Shown: positions 37,896 to 47,389, numbered from the stretch's first letter. The stretch is 64,000 nucleotides of DNA from Hymenobacter glacieicola (GCF_014640315.1 NZ_BMGS01000013.1:37118-101117), one strand, 5' to 3'. Notes: a model not told the origin generated them from the sequence alone. Translations and numbers: made by a program.

Positions 37896-40136
37896 ATGGA
37901 AAATCACCTCTTCGCCTCCTCCCCGCTGGGAGCCCCGCTCAGTCGGGTTGATGGCCGCCAGAAAGTAACCGGGCAGGCGCGGTACGCCGCCGAACACGCC
38001 GTACCCGGCGTAGTGCACGGCGTGCTGCTGACCAGTACCGTTGCCCGGGGCCGTATCAAGGCCCTCGATACGGGGGCGGCCGAAAAAGCGCCGGGCGTGC
38101 TGGCCGTCCTCACGTACCGCAACTCGCCGGGCGTGCCCGCTTACCAGGAGGCCGCCGCCAACAACAATCCGCGCTTGGCCGGGCAGGAGCTGCGCGTATT
38201 CCACGACGAGCAGATTCACTTCAGCAACCAGCCCGTGGCGCTGGCCATTGCCGCTACCCTGGAGCAGGCCCAGCACGCGGCCACGCTGGTGCGGGTGCAG
38301 TACGAAGAAACCCCACCCGAAACCAACCTGGCTGAGCACCGCGCCCGGGCCCGCAAACCCCAGAAAGCCGACGATTACCTGCGCGGCCAGCCCGATGCCT
38401 ACCGGCAGGCACCCGTGCGGATAGAGCAGGAATACCGTACGCCGGTGCAGGTGCACAACCCCCTGGAGCCCCACGCCGCCATTGCCCGCTGGGACGGCCC
38501 CCGGCTAACGGTATACAGCAAAACTCAGGCTCCGACCCTGGCCCGGCAGGACCTGATGCGCATGTTTAAGCTAGCCCCCGATGCCGTGCAGGTACATTCG
38601 CCCTTTGTGGGTGGGGCTTTCGGGGGCGCCTCGCGCATCTGGCCCCAGGAGGTGGCCGCCATTCTGGGGGCGAAGCTGGTGGGGCGGCCGGTGAAGGTGG
38701 CCCTCACGCGCAGCCAGATGTTCAACCTGGTAGGGTACCGGCCGCATTCCATCCAGAAGGTAGGCGTGGGCGCTACCCCCGATGGCCGGCTCCTAGGTAT
38801 CACCCACGAAGCGTACGGGCAGACCTCCCGCCACGAGGAGTTTGCCGAGCGCATCGTGGACCCGACCAAATCGGCCTACCAGTGCCCCAACCTCAATACC
38901 CGCTACCAGCTTGTGCCCCTGGATCTGAGCACGCCTGCCTGGACGCGTGGCCCCGGCGAAGCCAGCGGCTCCTTTGCCCTGGAATCGGCGATAGATGAGC
39001 TGGCCGTGGCGTTGCGCCTGGACCCGCTGGCCCTGCGCCTGAAGAACTTTGCCGCCACCGACCCCGTGGGCAACAAACCCTGGTCGAGCAACCAGCTGCG
39101 GGCCTGCTATGAGCGCGGGGCTGAGCGCTTCGGCTGGAGCAAGCGCCCCGCCCAGCCCCGCGCTACCCGGCAGGGTGAGTGGCTGGTGGGCTGGGGCATG
39201 AGCATGGGCATTTACAAGGCGGAGCGAACCAAGGCGGCCGTCCGCGCCCAGCTCTTTGCCGATGGCCAGCTCCTTATGCAAAGCGCCACCGCCGACGTAG
39301 GCCCCGGCACGGCCACCATCATGAGCCAGATTGCAGCCGCGGCCAGTGGGGTGCCCGTGCAACACATCCGCTTTGAGTTGGGCAACTCCTCGCTGCCGCC
39401 TGCGCCGGGGCAGTTTGGCTCCCACACCGCCGCCTCAGTGGGGGCGGCGGTGCACGCAGCGGGCACGGCCCTGCAACAGCAACTGCTGGAGCTGGCGGCC
39501 CGCGTCCCAGCCTGGGCCAAGTACCGCCTGCAACCCACCGACTTAGTAGCCGAAAACGGCACCGTGCGCTTAAAGCAAACCCCCGGCACGGCGCTTTCCT
39601 ACGCCGCTATTCTGCGGGAGCACAGTCTGATGGGGCTTGACTTGACCCGGGAAGTAGATAAAGGGCCGGAGCAAGAGGCGCACTCCGGTAAGTCCTTCTG
39701 CGCCAACTTTGTGGAAGTGCGCGTGCACGAGCCAACCGGTACGGTGCGGGTTAGTCGGGTAGTGTCGGCCCTGGATGTGGGGCGGGTGCTGAACGCCCAA
39801 ACGGCCCGCAGCCAGGTGTACGGCTCCGTGGTATGGGGCATTGGCCTGGCCCTGCTGGAGGACGCCCGCCTGGACCACCGGTACGGGCGCTTCGTGAACA
39901 ACCAGCTGGCCGAATACCATGTGCCCGTCAGTGCCGATATACCGGATATTGACGTGCTGTTCATCGACGAGCCCGACCCCCACCTAAACGCCATGGGCGC
40001 CAAAGGCCTGGGCGAGATTGGACTGATTGGCTTCACGGCCGCCGTGGCCAACGCCGTGTACCACGCTACCGGCCAGCGCATCCGGGAACTGCCCATTACG
40101 CCCAGTAAGCTGCTGGGAAGTGGAGCGCGTAGCTGA
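37896..40136 (+). CDS. Molybdopterin-binding large subunit of a xanthine/aldehyde oxidase-type enzyme
   Basis: 746 residues from the ATG at 37896; a GTG seven codons upstream is possible. The two large-subunit domains are present: RVDGRQKVTGQARYAAE at the N-terminus, FVGGAFGG for pterin binding, RGPGEASG, then the C-terminal GAKGLGEIGLIG holding the catalytic Glu. Enzymes of this family hydroxylate aldehydes or purines and normally need a 2Fe-2S and a FAD subunit. Neither is encoded up- or downstream here; upstream is a minus-strand gene and 240 nt with no start. No signal peptide. Full-length, but activity depends on partners located elsewhere. Confidence 0.88.
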   Translation: MENHLFASSPLGAPLSRVDGRQKVTGQARYAAEHAVPGVVHGVLLTSTVARGRIKALDTGAAEKAPGVLAVLTYRNSPGVPAYQEAAANNNPRLAGQELRVFHDEQIHFSNQPVALAIAATLEQAQHAATLVRVQYEETPPETNLAEHRARARKPQKADDYLRGQPDAYRQAPVRIEQEYRTPVQVHNPLEPHAAIARWDGPRLTVYSKTQAPTLARQDLMRMFKLAPDAVQVHSPFVGGAFGGASRIWPQEVAAILGAKLVGRPVKVALTRSQMFNLVGYRPHSIQKVGVGATPDGRLLGITHEAYGQTSRHEEFAERIVDPTKSAYQCPNLNTRYQLVPLDLSTPAWTRGPGEASGSFALESAIDELAVALRLDPLALRLKNFAATDPVGNKPWSSNQLRACYERGAERFGWSKRPAQPRATRQGEWLVGWGMSMGIYKAERTKAAVRAQLFADGQLLMQSATADVGPGTATIMSQIAAAASGVPVQHIRFELGNSSLPPAPGQFGSHTAASVGAAVHAAGTALQQQLLELAARVPAWAKYRLQPTDLVAENGTVRLKQTPGTALSYAAILREHSLMGLDLTREVDKGPEQEAHSGKSFCANFVEVRVHEPTGTVRVSRVVSALDVGRVLNAQTARSQVYGSVVWGIGLALLEDARLDHRYGRFVNNQLAEYHVPVSADIPDIDVLFIDEPDPHLNAMGAKGLGEIGLIGFTAAVANAVYHATGQRIRELPITPSKLLGSGARS

Positions 40137-40297
40137 GCGCCAGCGGGTAGGGGAGCCGCCGTAGCAGGCAACTGCTTCTCGGTTGCGAGTTAATTGAGCA
40201 CACGGACCGAGTAAGGCCGGCTGCGGGCGGTACGCAACGTGCGCGGGGTTTTAGGTACTTTAGAGGCGGTACAAATCTTCTCGACCTTCCTTCTCCG

Positions 40298-41875
40298 ATG
40301 CATACACTCCGACTCCTCGCCCTGGCCTCGGGCCTGGCGGCCGCTACCCCGGCGCTGGCCCAGCAAGGCACCAAAGCCGACCCGGCCGTACTCGCTAAAA
40401 TCAAGGACGAGGGCCTGAACCGTTCCAAAGTGATGGAAACGGCCTTTTACCTCACCGATGTGTGCGGCCCCCGCCTGGCCAACTCCGACGGCCTGAACCG
40501 CGCCAACCAGTGGACCCAGAAGCAGCTCACCAGCTGGGGCCTCACCAAGGCTACCATCGAGCCCTGGGGTACGTTCGGCCGCGGCTGGGACATCGAGAAG
40601 TCCTACGTAGCCATGACGGCGCCCTACTACCACACCCTGATTGGGGCGCCCAAGGCCTGGACGCCCAGCACCAACGGCCCCCTGAAAAAGCAGGTGGTCG
40701 TGGTGAAAGCCACCACGGAAGCCGAGCTGGACAAGTACAAAGGCCAGTTGCGCGACAAGATTGTGCTACTGGACGTAGCGGTTCCCAAAACGGCCTTCGA
40801 GCCGGACGCCCGGCGCTACACGGCCGAGGAGTTGCAGAAAATGGCCGACTACAAGCCCGACGCACCGGCCACAACGGCCGCTCCTGCCACCGCAGAAATG
40901 GAGCAGCGCCTGGCTGCCCGCCGGGCCATGCTGGCCCTGCGCACCAAAATATCGGACATGATTATGAGCGAGGGGGCCGCGGCCATTCTCAGCAGCCGCG
41001 GCGGCTCCGACGGTACGTTCTTCACCTCCAACGGCGCCCCGTACGCCGCCGATGCCAAGCCGGTACTGCCCGAGCTGGAAATGGCTCCCGAAGACCAGCT
41101 GCGCCTGATTCGCCTGGCCGATGCGGGTATTCCGGTGGAGCTGGAGCTGGAAACCCGCACCCGCTTTCAAAGTCAGGATTTGAAGGGCTACAACGTAGTG
41201 GCTGAAATTCCGGGCACCGATAAAAAGCTGAAAAGCGAGGTAGTGATGCTGGGCGGCCACCTCGACTCCTGGCACGCCGCTACCGGCGCCACCGATAATG
41301 CCGCCGGCTGTGCCATCATGATGGAAGCCGTCCGGATTCTGAAAGCCGCGGGCGTGCAGCCCCGCCGCACCATTCGTATTGCCCTGTGGGGCGAGGAGGA
41401 ACAGGGCCTGTTTGGTTCGCGAGGCTACGTGAAAAACCACTTCGCCGACCCCGCTACCATGAAGCTGCTGCCCGAGCACGAAAAGCTGGCCGCCTACTTC
41501 AACCTCGATAATGGTGCCGGCAAAATCCGCGGAATCTATGCCCAGGGCAACGAGGCCGCCGCGCCAATTTTCCAGGAGTGGCTCAAGCCCTTCGCCGACC
41601 TAGGCGCTACCACGGTTACCTTGCGCAACACCGGCGGCACCGACCACCTTTCCTTTGATGCCGTGGGCCTGCCGGGCTTCCAGTTCATTCAGGATCCACT
41701 GGACTACGGCACCCGCACCCACCACACCAACATGGATACCTACGAGCGTCTGCCCGCCGACGACCTGAAGCAGGCTTCGGTACTGGTAGCGTCGTTCGTG
41801 TACCAGGCCGCCATGCGCGACCAGAAACTTCCCCGCAAGCCCCTGCCCGCCGCCAAGCCCGAGCAGCGCATGTAG
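40298..41875 (+). CDS. M28-family metallo-aminopeptidase with PA insert, exported
   Basis: 525 residues with a signal peptide (about 1-21, ending PALAQQ). A PA-type insert domain occupies about 140-280. The co-catalytic zinc site is complete: His321 and Asp323 (GGHLDSW), Asp333 (TDNAAG), the catalytic Glu366-368 cluster (GEEEQG), Asp404 (NLDNG) and His475/476 (RTHHTNMD). M28 enzymes remove N-terminal residues. Probably periplasmic and used for peptide scavenging. A 23-bp-arm terminator follows. Confidence 0.93.
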   Translation: MHTLRLLALASGLAAATPALAQQGTKADPAVLAKIKDEGLNRSKVMETAFYLTDVCGPRLANSDGLNRANQWTQKQLTSWGLTKATIEPWGTFGRGWDIEKSYVAMTAPYYHTLIGAPKAWTPSTNGPLKKQVVVVKATTEAELDKYKGQLRDKIVLLDVAVPKTAFEPDARRYTAEELQKMADYKPDAPATTAAPATAEMEQRLAARRAMLALRTKISDMIMSEGAAAILSSRGGSDGTFFTSNGAPYAADAKPVLPELEMAPEDQLRLIRLADAGIPVELELETRTRFQSQDLKGYNVVAEIPGTDKKLKSEVVMLGGHLDSWHAATGATDNAAGCAIMMEAVRILKAAGVQPRRTIRIALWGEEEQGLFGSRGYVKNHFADPATMKLLPEHEKLAAYFNLDNGAGKIRGIYAQGNEAAAPIFQEWLKPFADLGATTVTLRNTGGTDHLSFDAVGLPGFQFIQDPLDYGTRTHHTNMDTYERLPADDLKQASVLVASFVYQAAMRDQKLPRKPLPAAKPEQRM

Positions 41876-41950
41876 ACGGTGAGTTGGCGAAGTAGGGCGT
41901 TGTAGCAGGTGCAGCGCACCACGCTACTCGCCCTGACCCATGCACTACCC

Positions 41951-42011
41951 CCAACGAAACAGACAAGCCCTTTCCTCCGGCACGGAGAAAAGGGCTTGTC
42001 TGTTTCGTTGG
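41951..42011. terminator. 23-bp bidirectional terminator
   Basis: Arms 41951-41973 and 41989-42011 are perfect complements; the interior adds a 5-bp CTCCG/CGGAG pairing. It lies 75 nt after the M28 gene; the opposing GH16 gene ends at 42145. Confidence 0.8.
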
Positions 42012-42144
42012 CGTTGGGTAAGTAAAGCGGAAAGATGAAGGTAAGGGCAGGTTGCTCTGACTCTTATCCAGGAGAGGAAGATAAGGGCGGCTTGCTATGA
42101 TGGTTCGCTAAACCACTCACTCACTGACTCACCATTTCGCCTTG

Positions 42145-43602
42145 TTACTGCACGACCAGCTTTTGCACCGATTTGCCGGTGGCATTGGTCGCCTGAATCA
42201 GGTACAGGCCGCTGCGCAGGGGTAGGTCCTGGCCTACTTTCACCTCCGAGCCGAAAGCTGTCGTCTGCCACACCTGCTTGCCCTGGGCGTCCAGAATCTG
42301 CACGTGGGTGGGCAGCAGGTCGGCGGTGGGCAACTGAATGCTGAGGGCGGAACCAACTGAGTACGGGTTCGGATAGACGCTGAAGGGTTTGTCCTGCTCG
42401 GGGCTGGTGGCGGTGGTGGTTACGGCGGCGGGGCGGGCCGCTGCCTTGGAAATTCGAATCCAGTTGAGGTTCCAGCCGCCGGTTTGGGCAAATACACCGA
42501 AGTTGTAGGTGCCCGCATTAACAGTCACCGTTCTAGATACGGTGGTCCAGTTCTGCCAGCCGCCAGTGGCCGGAATGGCCGTGTTACCCAGCTGAATAGC
42601 CCCGGCGTTCAAGTCCGAAGACAGCGTGCCGCCGCTGGGGCTGGCTACCCGATACTCGATGGTATAGGTGCCGGTAGTCGGGAAGTTGATGGCGTTGTAG
42701 GCCATCCAGTCGCCGGCATCAATATACGATACGTTCTGGCCCCCGCCCGTGTCGGTAGTGGTTTCCAGCTGTACCCCGTTCATGGAGCTGTAGCTCTCGG
42801 CCTGAATGGTAGTGCTGGAGGTAGTAGGAGGGGGAGTGGTAGTACCCGACTTTTGGTACACCCGCACGTAGTCGACAAACATGGTGGCGGGCAGCTTGCT
42901 TTCGTCTACGGTTTGCCCGGGCCAGTTGCCGGCCACGGCCAGGTTCAGCAGCAGAAAGAAGGGACGCTGGAATTCCTCGGTGCTACCCGTGCCGTTAGTG
43001 ATGTTGATTTCGTGGAACTTCACCCCGTCCACAAACCACCGAATGTAGGTAGGCTCCCACTCCACGGCGTAGGTGTGGTAGTCCTGGGGCGTGGTGATGA
43101 GGTTGCCCCCGTACTCGGCGTGGCCGTTGCTGTCCCAGTGCACGGTGCCGTATACCTTGTTTTCGGCGTTGATGTGCTCCATCACGTCAATTTCGCCGCA
43201 GGCCGGCCAGCTCACCGTGTTGATATTGGCGCCCAGCATCCAGAAGGCCGGCCACAAACCCTGGCCCAGCGGCAGCTTCATGCGGGCCTCAATCTTGCCG
43301 AACTTAAACTCTTTGAGCCCCTGCGTTTTCATGCGCGAGGAAGTGTAGGGCATGCCGCCTACTGTCTCTTTGCGGGCGGTAATCTGCAGAATGCCATTGA
43401 CGACGGTAGCGTTGGCGCGCTGGTAGTATTGCTTCTCGTTGTTGCCCCAGCCGCCTCCGCCGGTTTCAAATACCCAGCTGGAGCTGATGCCGTTAGTGAA
43501 TTCATCGGCCCATACCTGCTGGTAGGTTTGGGCGTGGGTGGAAGCGGAGCCGAGCAGCCATAGCGCAGCCGCTCCCAAGAGGGAGGTAAACCGGTGTTTC
43601 AT
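42145..43602 (-). CDS. GH16 endo-beta-1,3-glucanase (laminarinase) with CBM6 and type IX sorting domain
   Basis: 485 residues from the ATG at 43602, which opens the signal peptide (about 1-24, STHAQ). Domain order: GH16 catalytic domain (about 26-250) with Glu137, Asp139 and Glu142 in EIDVME; a Thr/Pro linker (251-264); a CBM6 carbohydrate-binding module (about 265-385, AESYSSMNGVQ and YIDAGDWM); and a type A sorting domain (about 407-485, VYPNPYS and LRSGLYLIQA). It should cleave beta-1,3-glucans at the cell surface and be delivered by the type IX system. An N-terminal extension to 43743 was rejected because the signal peptide begins at 43602. Confidence 0.95.
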   Translation of the reverse strand: MKHRFTSLLGAAALWLLGSASTHAQTYQQVWADEFTNGISSSWVFETGGGGWGNNEKQYYQRANATVVNGILQITARKETVGGMPYTSSRMKTQGLKEFKFGKIEARMKLPLGQGLWPAFWMLGANINTVSWPACGEIDVMEHINAENKVYGTVHWDSNGHAEYGGNLITTPQDYHTYAVEWEPTYIRWFVDGVKFHEINITNGTGSTEEFQRPFFLLLNLAVAGNWPGQTVDESKLPATMFVDYVRVYQKSGTTTPPPTTSSTTIQAESYSSMNGVQLETTTDTGGGQNVSYIDAGDWMAYNAINFPTTGTYTIEYRVASPSGGTLSSDLNAGAIQLGNTAIPATGGWQNWTTVSRTVTVNAGTYNFGVFAQTGGWNLNWIRISKAAARPAAVTTTATSPEQDKPFSVYPNPYSVGSALSIQLPTADLLPTHVQILDAQGKQVWQTTAFGSEVKVGQDLPLRSGLYLIQATNATGKSVQKLVVQ

Positions 43603-43769
43603 TGGTTGTGTGGGAATTGGTGGATGGTAACTAGAGCAGCGGGGAAGGCCAGCGGAGGCCGGCAGCGCCAGGGGCAGGTTCGGGCAGCGCCCAGTGACGG
43701 AGGGCAAGCGTCTGCAAACCAGTAGCCTGTGGGAAGCGCGCACCAGGGTTGAAGCCCGGCGGAAGTAGC

Positions 43770-43802
43770 CAAATATATCGGCGGGCTACGCAGAAACGCA
43801 AG
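43770..43802 (-). promoter_or_regulatory. Promoter of the GH16 gene
   Basis: Minus-strand TATATTTG (43770-43777) is a perfect -7 element; CTTG (43799-43802) lies 21 nt upstream. Leader about 160 nt. The remainder of this 500-nt gap (43603-44102) holds an 18-bp palindrome (43810-43827) and the terminator of the next gene, nothing else I can support. Confidence 0.55.
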
Positions 43803-44046
43803 GTTGCAAGCCGCCCCGCGGGGCGGCGTAGCTTCCGGTTAATACCGCACTTATACACTTACAACACATGTCCGAACCAAGCATTTTCCGGGTTAGCTAG
43901 CCCCAACCCAGTAGGATAGCTCAGCCATGCCGGCATCTAAAAAACACGTAAAAAACTGTCCAATTGCCAAAGTTTTCTACAATTCCTCTGCGGCTCACAA
44001 CTGCTAGGAGTAGCGCTTTTGAGGCGAGGCTTCCCTAAAAAGCAAA

Positions 44047-44077
44047 ACCGCCCACCGCTTAAGAAGCGGTGGGCGGT
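44047..44077 (-). terminator. Terminator of the lipoprotein gene
   Basis: Perfect 14-bp arms 44047-44060 and 44064-44077, 3-nt loop, ending 26 nt beyond the stop at 44103. The stem is followed on the minus strand by TTTTGC. Confidence 0.75.
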
Positions 44078-44102
44078 GAAGCTACGCCTGACTACCCAAG
44101 TG

Positions 44103-44753
44103 TTAGCAGGGCGTAGAGAGTTCTATACTTTCCAGTAGTCCGTTGTGGAAAAGCAGCAACCAGCTGTAATCGTTGGGAATCTGGGCGCTTTGCAGGACTA
44201 CTGCTACCCGCTTCCCCGTCTTATAAACATCTAGTACGCTTTGCTTTTTTACGGCCTGCGGGAATACCTTGCCCAGACTGGCCAGGGTAGTAGTACGACT
44301 TAGTCGAAGGCCCTCACTGTGCAGCTCCAGACCTGGGTGGCGCTTAAAATTAAGCGACGAGACAACGGCCGTGTCGCCGTACACTTCCACGCAACTTCTG
44401 CCATAGTAGGCGCACTTAAACGAGCGGTTATCATAATACGGCATGCAGTAGTCCAGCATGTTTGGCGCCACGAGGCTATCAGGGCGGCCCAATACCTTGT
44501 ACAGGCTGGCCGTGCGGCCTACCAAATGCTGGGTGCCGTTGATAGTAACCTCGTCGGAATCAATAAACTCGATGGACGTAGTGTCGGGTAGGGCGGGACT
44601 GGCAGCGGCGGAAATACTAGTAGCGGGGCTAGCAGCAGCGGGGTTTGGCAGGGCTGCCGGTATTTCACTAACGGAGCCGGTTTCTTGACAGCTTCCGAGG
44701 AAAAGCCCTGTGAGCAATAACGTTAAAACCCTGATAGCGCGTTGGTCGCTCAT
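44103..44753 (-). CDS. Hypothetical lipoprotein
   Basis: 216 residues. Lipoprotein signal with LFLGSC (Cys at about residue 22), then a Pro/Ala/Ser-rich linker to about 57 and a soluble domain with DSDEVTINGTQHLVGRTASLYKVLG and CMPYYDNRSFKCAYYGRSCVEVYG. Four cysteines may form disulfides. I recognise no family. It shares no strand coupling with neighbours. Confidence 0.6.
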   Translation of the reverse strand: MSDQRAIRVLTLLLTGLFLGSCQETGSVSEIPAALPNPAAASPATSISAAASPALPDTTSIEFIDSDEVTINGTQHLVGRTASLYKVLGRPDSLVAPNMLDYCMPYYDNRSFKCAYYGRSCVEVYGDTAVVSSLNFKRHPGLELHSEGLRLSRTTTLASLGKVFPQAVKKQSVLDVYKTGKRVAVVLQSAQIPNDYSWLLLFHNGLLESIELSTPC

Positions 44754-44794
44754 GAACTGGAATAGGATGCGCGTAAACTAAAACGAGCCAGTAT

Positions 44795-45655
44795 TTACCC
44801 TAGCTTCTCCTTAAACAGCTTCAACGTCCGGCTCCAGGCCAGCTTGGCGGCCTCGGCGTTGTAGCGGGCAGGAGAGGAGTCGTTGTTGAAAGCGTGGTTG
44901 ACACCTTCGTACACGTACTGCTGGTACTTCACCCCGGTGGCTTTCAGCGCGGCTTCGTAGGCATCCTTACCGGCATTCACCCGCTCATCGAGGCCAGCGT
45001 AGTGCAGCAGCAAGGCCGCTTTGATGTTGGGCACATCTTCGGCGGGCGGCTGCGTGCCGTAGTAGGCCACGGCCGCATTCAGCTGGGCATCGTGGGTAGC
45101 CAGGCTGTTGGCCATGGCGCCGCCCCAGCAGAAGCCCACGCAGCCGGTTTTGCCATTCGAATCGGGCCGCTGGCGCAGGTAGCGCAAGGCCGCCAGGTAG
45201 TTACCCAGGTTTTGCTGCTTGTCCAGCTTGCCAATAAGCGTGCGGCCCTCGTCCTCGTTGGCCGGCGTACCTCCAAACACCGACAGCGCATCAACTCCCA
45301 GGGCCAGGTAGCCGGCTTTGGCTACGCGGCGCGTGACGTCCTTGATGTGGGGCGTGAGGCCGCGGTTTTCGTGAATCACTACCACGGCCCCGCGTTTCTT
45401 CTTGCCCTTAGGATGCACCAGGTAGCCTTTCATGGTAACGCCCGCCTCGCCGGGCCAAGCCACTTCCTCTGTCAGCAGGTCTTCATCGTCGGTGGGGACG
45501 GTAGCGGCCTGGGCGTAACCGGGCTCCAGCACAGCCAGGGCCGCACTGGCCAAGGCCGTGCCGCCCGCCAGCTTTACCAGACGGTCCAGAAACTCCTTGC
45601 GGGTCAGGGGGGCGTGGGTGTACTCGTCGAAGAGGTTGATAATGCGCTGATCCAT
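44795..45655 (-). CDS. Dienelactone hydrolase family protein
   Basis: 286 residues from the ATG at 45655; the frame runs further upstream but lacks sense there. An N-terminal helix-rich region (about 1-50) ending GYAQA looks like an export signal preceded by a cytosolic arm. The alpha/beta hydrolase has the nucleophile Cys in GFCWGGAM, Asp in HYAGLDERV and His in GVNHAFNNDS, the cysteine-based triad of dienelactone hydrolases. These open enol-lactones or ester bonds. Precedes a cupin gene by 80 nt on the same strand. Confidence 0.87.
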   Translation of the reverse strand: MDQRIINLFDEYTHAPLTRKEFLDRLVKLAGGTALASAALAVLEPGYAQAATVPTDDEDLLTEEVAWPGEAGVTMKGYLVHPKGKKKRGAVVVIHENRGLTPHIKDVTRRVAKAGYLALGVDALSVFGGTPANEDEGRTLIGKLDKQQNLGNYLAALRYLRQRPDSNGKTGCVGFCWGGAMANSLATHDAQLNAAVAYYGTQPPAEDVPNIKAALLLHYAGLDERVNAGKDAYEAALKATGVKYQQYVYEGVNHAFNNDSSPARYNAEAAKLAWSRTLKLFKEKLG

Positions 45656-45734
45656 TGGGACAAGGTAGGTGACAGGGGAGGAGTATGCGGATAAGGCTCC
45701 GGAAGATAGGGTAATTCTGTCCGGCCTAAATAAG

Positions 45735-46106
45735 CTATTCTTCCTCCCGATGCACGGTAGCCGGACTGAACGCCGGCACGCAAATCGACCAATACTCGCA
45801 CTCAGCATCGAAGGGGTTGGAGTAACGCACCCGCGCGCCCGCCTTAATCAACAACGACTCGCCGGCACTCAGCTCAATTATGTCGCCATCTACCTCGAAC
45901 CGCTTCCGGCCCCGCACGATGATGGTAACTTCATCAAACTCCGGCCGCTGGTGGGGCTCACTCCACTGGGGCGGGGCCACCATGTGGGCTACGCTGTACT
46001 GTTCGGTGCCGGTACTGGCCTGACCAATGTGCTCCTCAATGAGCTTTCCATCGGTGGTAGGAACGACGAAGGGGGTTTGCTGCCGGAAATAACGCTTCTC
46101 AGCCAT
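45735..46106 (-). CDS. Small cupin-domain protein
   Basis: 123 residues from the ATG at 46106. Two cupin motifs are seen: H-Q-R-P-E-F-D-E-V-T-I-I-V-R-G (His and Glu as metal ligands) and the ESLLIKAGARVRYSNPF segment. It may bind a divalent metal, with sugar or small-molecule specificity unknown. It may form a two-gene unit with the dienelactone hydrolase gene. Confidence 0.78.
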   Translation of the reverse strand: MAEKRYFRQQTPFVVPTTDGKLIEEHIGQASTGTEQYSVAHMVAPPQWSEPHQRPEFDEVTIIVRGRKRFEVDGDIIELSAGESLLIKAGARVRYSNPFDAECEYWSICVPAFSPATVHREEE

Positions 46107-46249
46107 AGGTAGGAAAGTCAAAAGTGGAAAGACACCCGTGGGGGCCAAAGGCCCTGCAAGCTACGCTCCGGCCGGAAAATGTAACCCTCGGCAGTTTTCA
46201 CAGGTGGCAACTATAAGGGCCAGTAGCGGAGGCTTGGCTATGTTTCGGC

Positions 46250-46513
46250 CTACTGGCCGCCCTTGGGTTGTCCGGGGTCGGTGCTGGCACAGGCGCCTTT
46301 GGTAAAGCTGGTTACCCCAGCATTGCTGGCTTGGCAGGCGTTGCCATATGTTTTGCCGTCGCAGCCGCACACAGGGTCATACTGCATGGTACACATGGCA
46401 TCCTTCCGGATTTTGCTGGCATCGATACAGGATGCTTGCGTGGAGGGTGCTGGACCTTGCTGGCAGGCGCTCAGAGGTAGTAAAAACGAGGCGAGAAGGA
46501 GGATTCGATGCAT
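46250..46513 (-). CDS. Kazal-type protease-inhibitor lipoprotein
   Basis: 87 residues. Lipobox PLSAC puts the lipidated Cys at about residue 17. A single Kazal domain follows with CTMQYDPVCGCDGKTYGNACQASNAGV (only the PVCGCDGKTYGNAC core is quoted as motif) and a closing G-A-C, six cysteines in all. Kazal domains inhibit serine proteases by a canonical loop. In bacteria these may defend against predator or host proteases; that role is inference. The window also encodes several secreted hydrolases it could protect against. Confidence 0.85.
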   Translation of the reverse strand: MHRILLLASFLLPLSACQQGPAPSTQASCIDASKIRKDAMCTMQYDPVCGCDGKTYGNACQASNAGVTSFTKGACASTDPGQPKGGQ

Positions 46514-46762
46514 CAGGCAAAGGAAAGCGGAATTCTGGAATTCAGAATACGGCAAGCCCCGAGCTTCGAACAGGATTCGGGCAATATTATAAGTTGCTAA
46601 TTTTTATATGGAGGCAAAACCTCACTACCATCTGTCCGTATAGCTGCCCATATCCGGTACCCAACCTCCTCATTATGGGGTAGCAGCTGGCCCTCACGGG
46701 CTTGGTTTACCAGGATTTACCCTTGAACCCTATTTTTTCACTCCCTTCTCTCCCCACGAACC

Positions 46763-47197
46763 ATGTCATATCACGAAGAAGACAACTCGGGCAAAATTCT
46801 CCTCGCTGCTCTGGCCGGTGCCGGTGCTGGTATCATTGCTGGCCTGCTGATGGCTCCCGATAAAGGTACGGCTACCCGCAGCAAGCTGGGCAGCGCGGCC
46901 ACCAAATACAGCGGCCAGCTGGGCGAGCAGCTCTCCAAATACGGCGAAGACCTCGACTCGAAGTTTAAAGGCTACATCGAGAAGCTGGAAGACCTGGGCA
47001 TCACGGGTGCCGGCTCCAAGCTGAAGCTGAAAGGCAACTGGGACGAGGCCAAAGGCAAGCTAAAGCAGCAGTACGCTCAGCTCACCGACGAAGATCTGGA
47101 GTATGCTGAAGGCCAGGGCGACGAGCTGATCGGCCGCTTGCAGACCAAGCTTGGCAAAGCCAAGCAAGAAGTAGTAAAGCTGCTCAACGACCTGTAA
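46763..47197 (+). CDS. YtxH-CsbD domain stress protein
   Basis: 144 residues. An N-terminal Gly-rich membrane helix (about 11-29, LLAALAGAGAGIIAGLLMAP) is the YtxH anchor. The middle resembles apolipoprotein-like coiled helices. The C-terminal about 50 residues (LKGNWDEAKGKLKQQYAQLTDED core) match CsbD, a small general-stress family. Both domains are usually separate proteins, so this fusion is somewhat unusual. Likely induced in stationary phase or stress; regulation not visible. Followed by a strong terminator. Confidence 0.85.
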   Translation: MSYHEEDNSGKILLAALAGAGAGIIAGLLMAPDKGTATRSKLGSAATKYSGQLGEQLSKYGEDLDSKFKGYIEKLEDLGITGAGSKLKLKGNWDEAKGKLKQQYAQLTDEDLEYAEGQGDELIGRLQTKLGKAKQEVVKLLNDL

Positions 47198-47220
47198 GCC
47201 AAGCTTACGAGTAACAAAAG

Positions 47221-47248
47221 AGCCCCCGCCTTCCATAAGGCGGGGGCT
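47221..47248 (+). terminator. Rho-independent terminator after the YtxH-CsbD gene
   Basis: GC-rich 12-bp arms 47221-47232 and 47237-47248 with a 4-nt loop, then T5. Located 24 nt after the stop. Confidence 0.9.
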
Positions 47249-47389
47249 TTTTGCTGCCTATTGCTAGTGAACGGTTATATCTTTTATAAACTATATAGTC
47301 CGGTTAAAACAACTGCTGCTTTTTTCTCGTTACTAGTACCCCGGTGCGTCCCCGGACCGGGGTATTCTCACCTCAATATCTTCCGCCTC

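Noticed and set aside
37695..38474. Minus-strand open frame overlapping the start of the molybdenum hydroxylase gene
   Set aside because: No motif; overlaps conserved pterin-binding coding sequence on the other strand.
42012..42110. Imperfect direct repeats after the M28 terminator
   Set aside because: Two similar ~25-nt stretches (around GAAGGTAAGGGC and GAAGATAAGGGC) are too short and diverged to support a function.
42484..43563. Plus-strand open frame of 359 codons opposite the GH16 gene
   Set aside because: Low-complexity Gly/Val-rich translation with no motif, antisense to a clear multi-domain enzyme.
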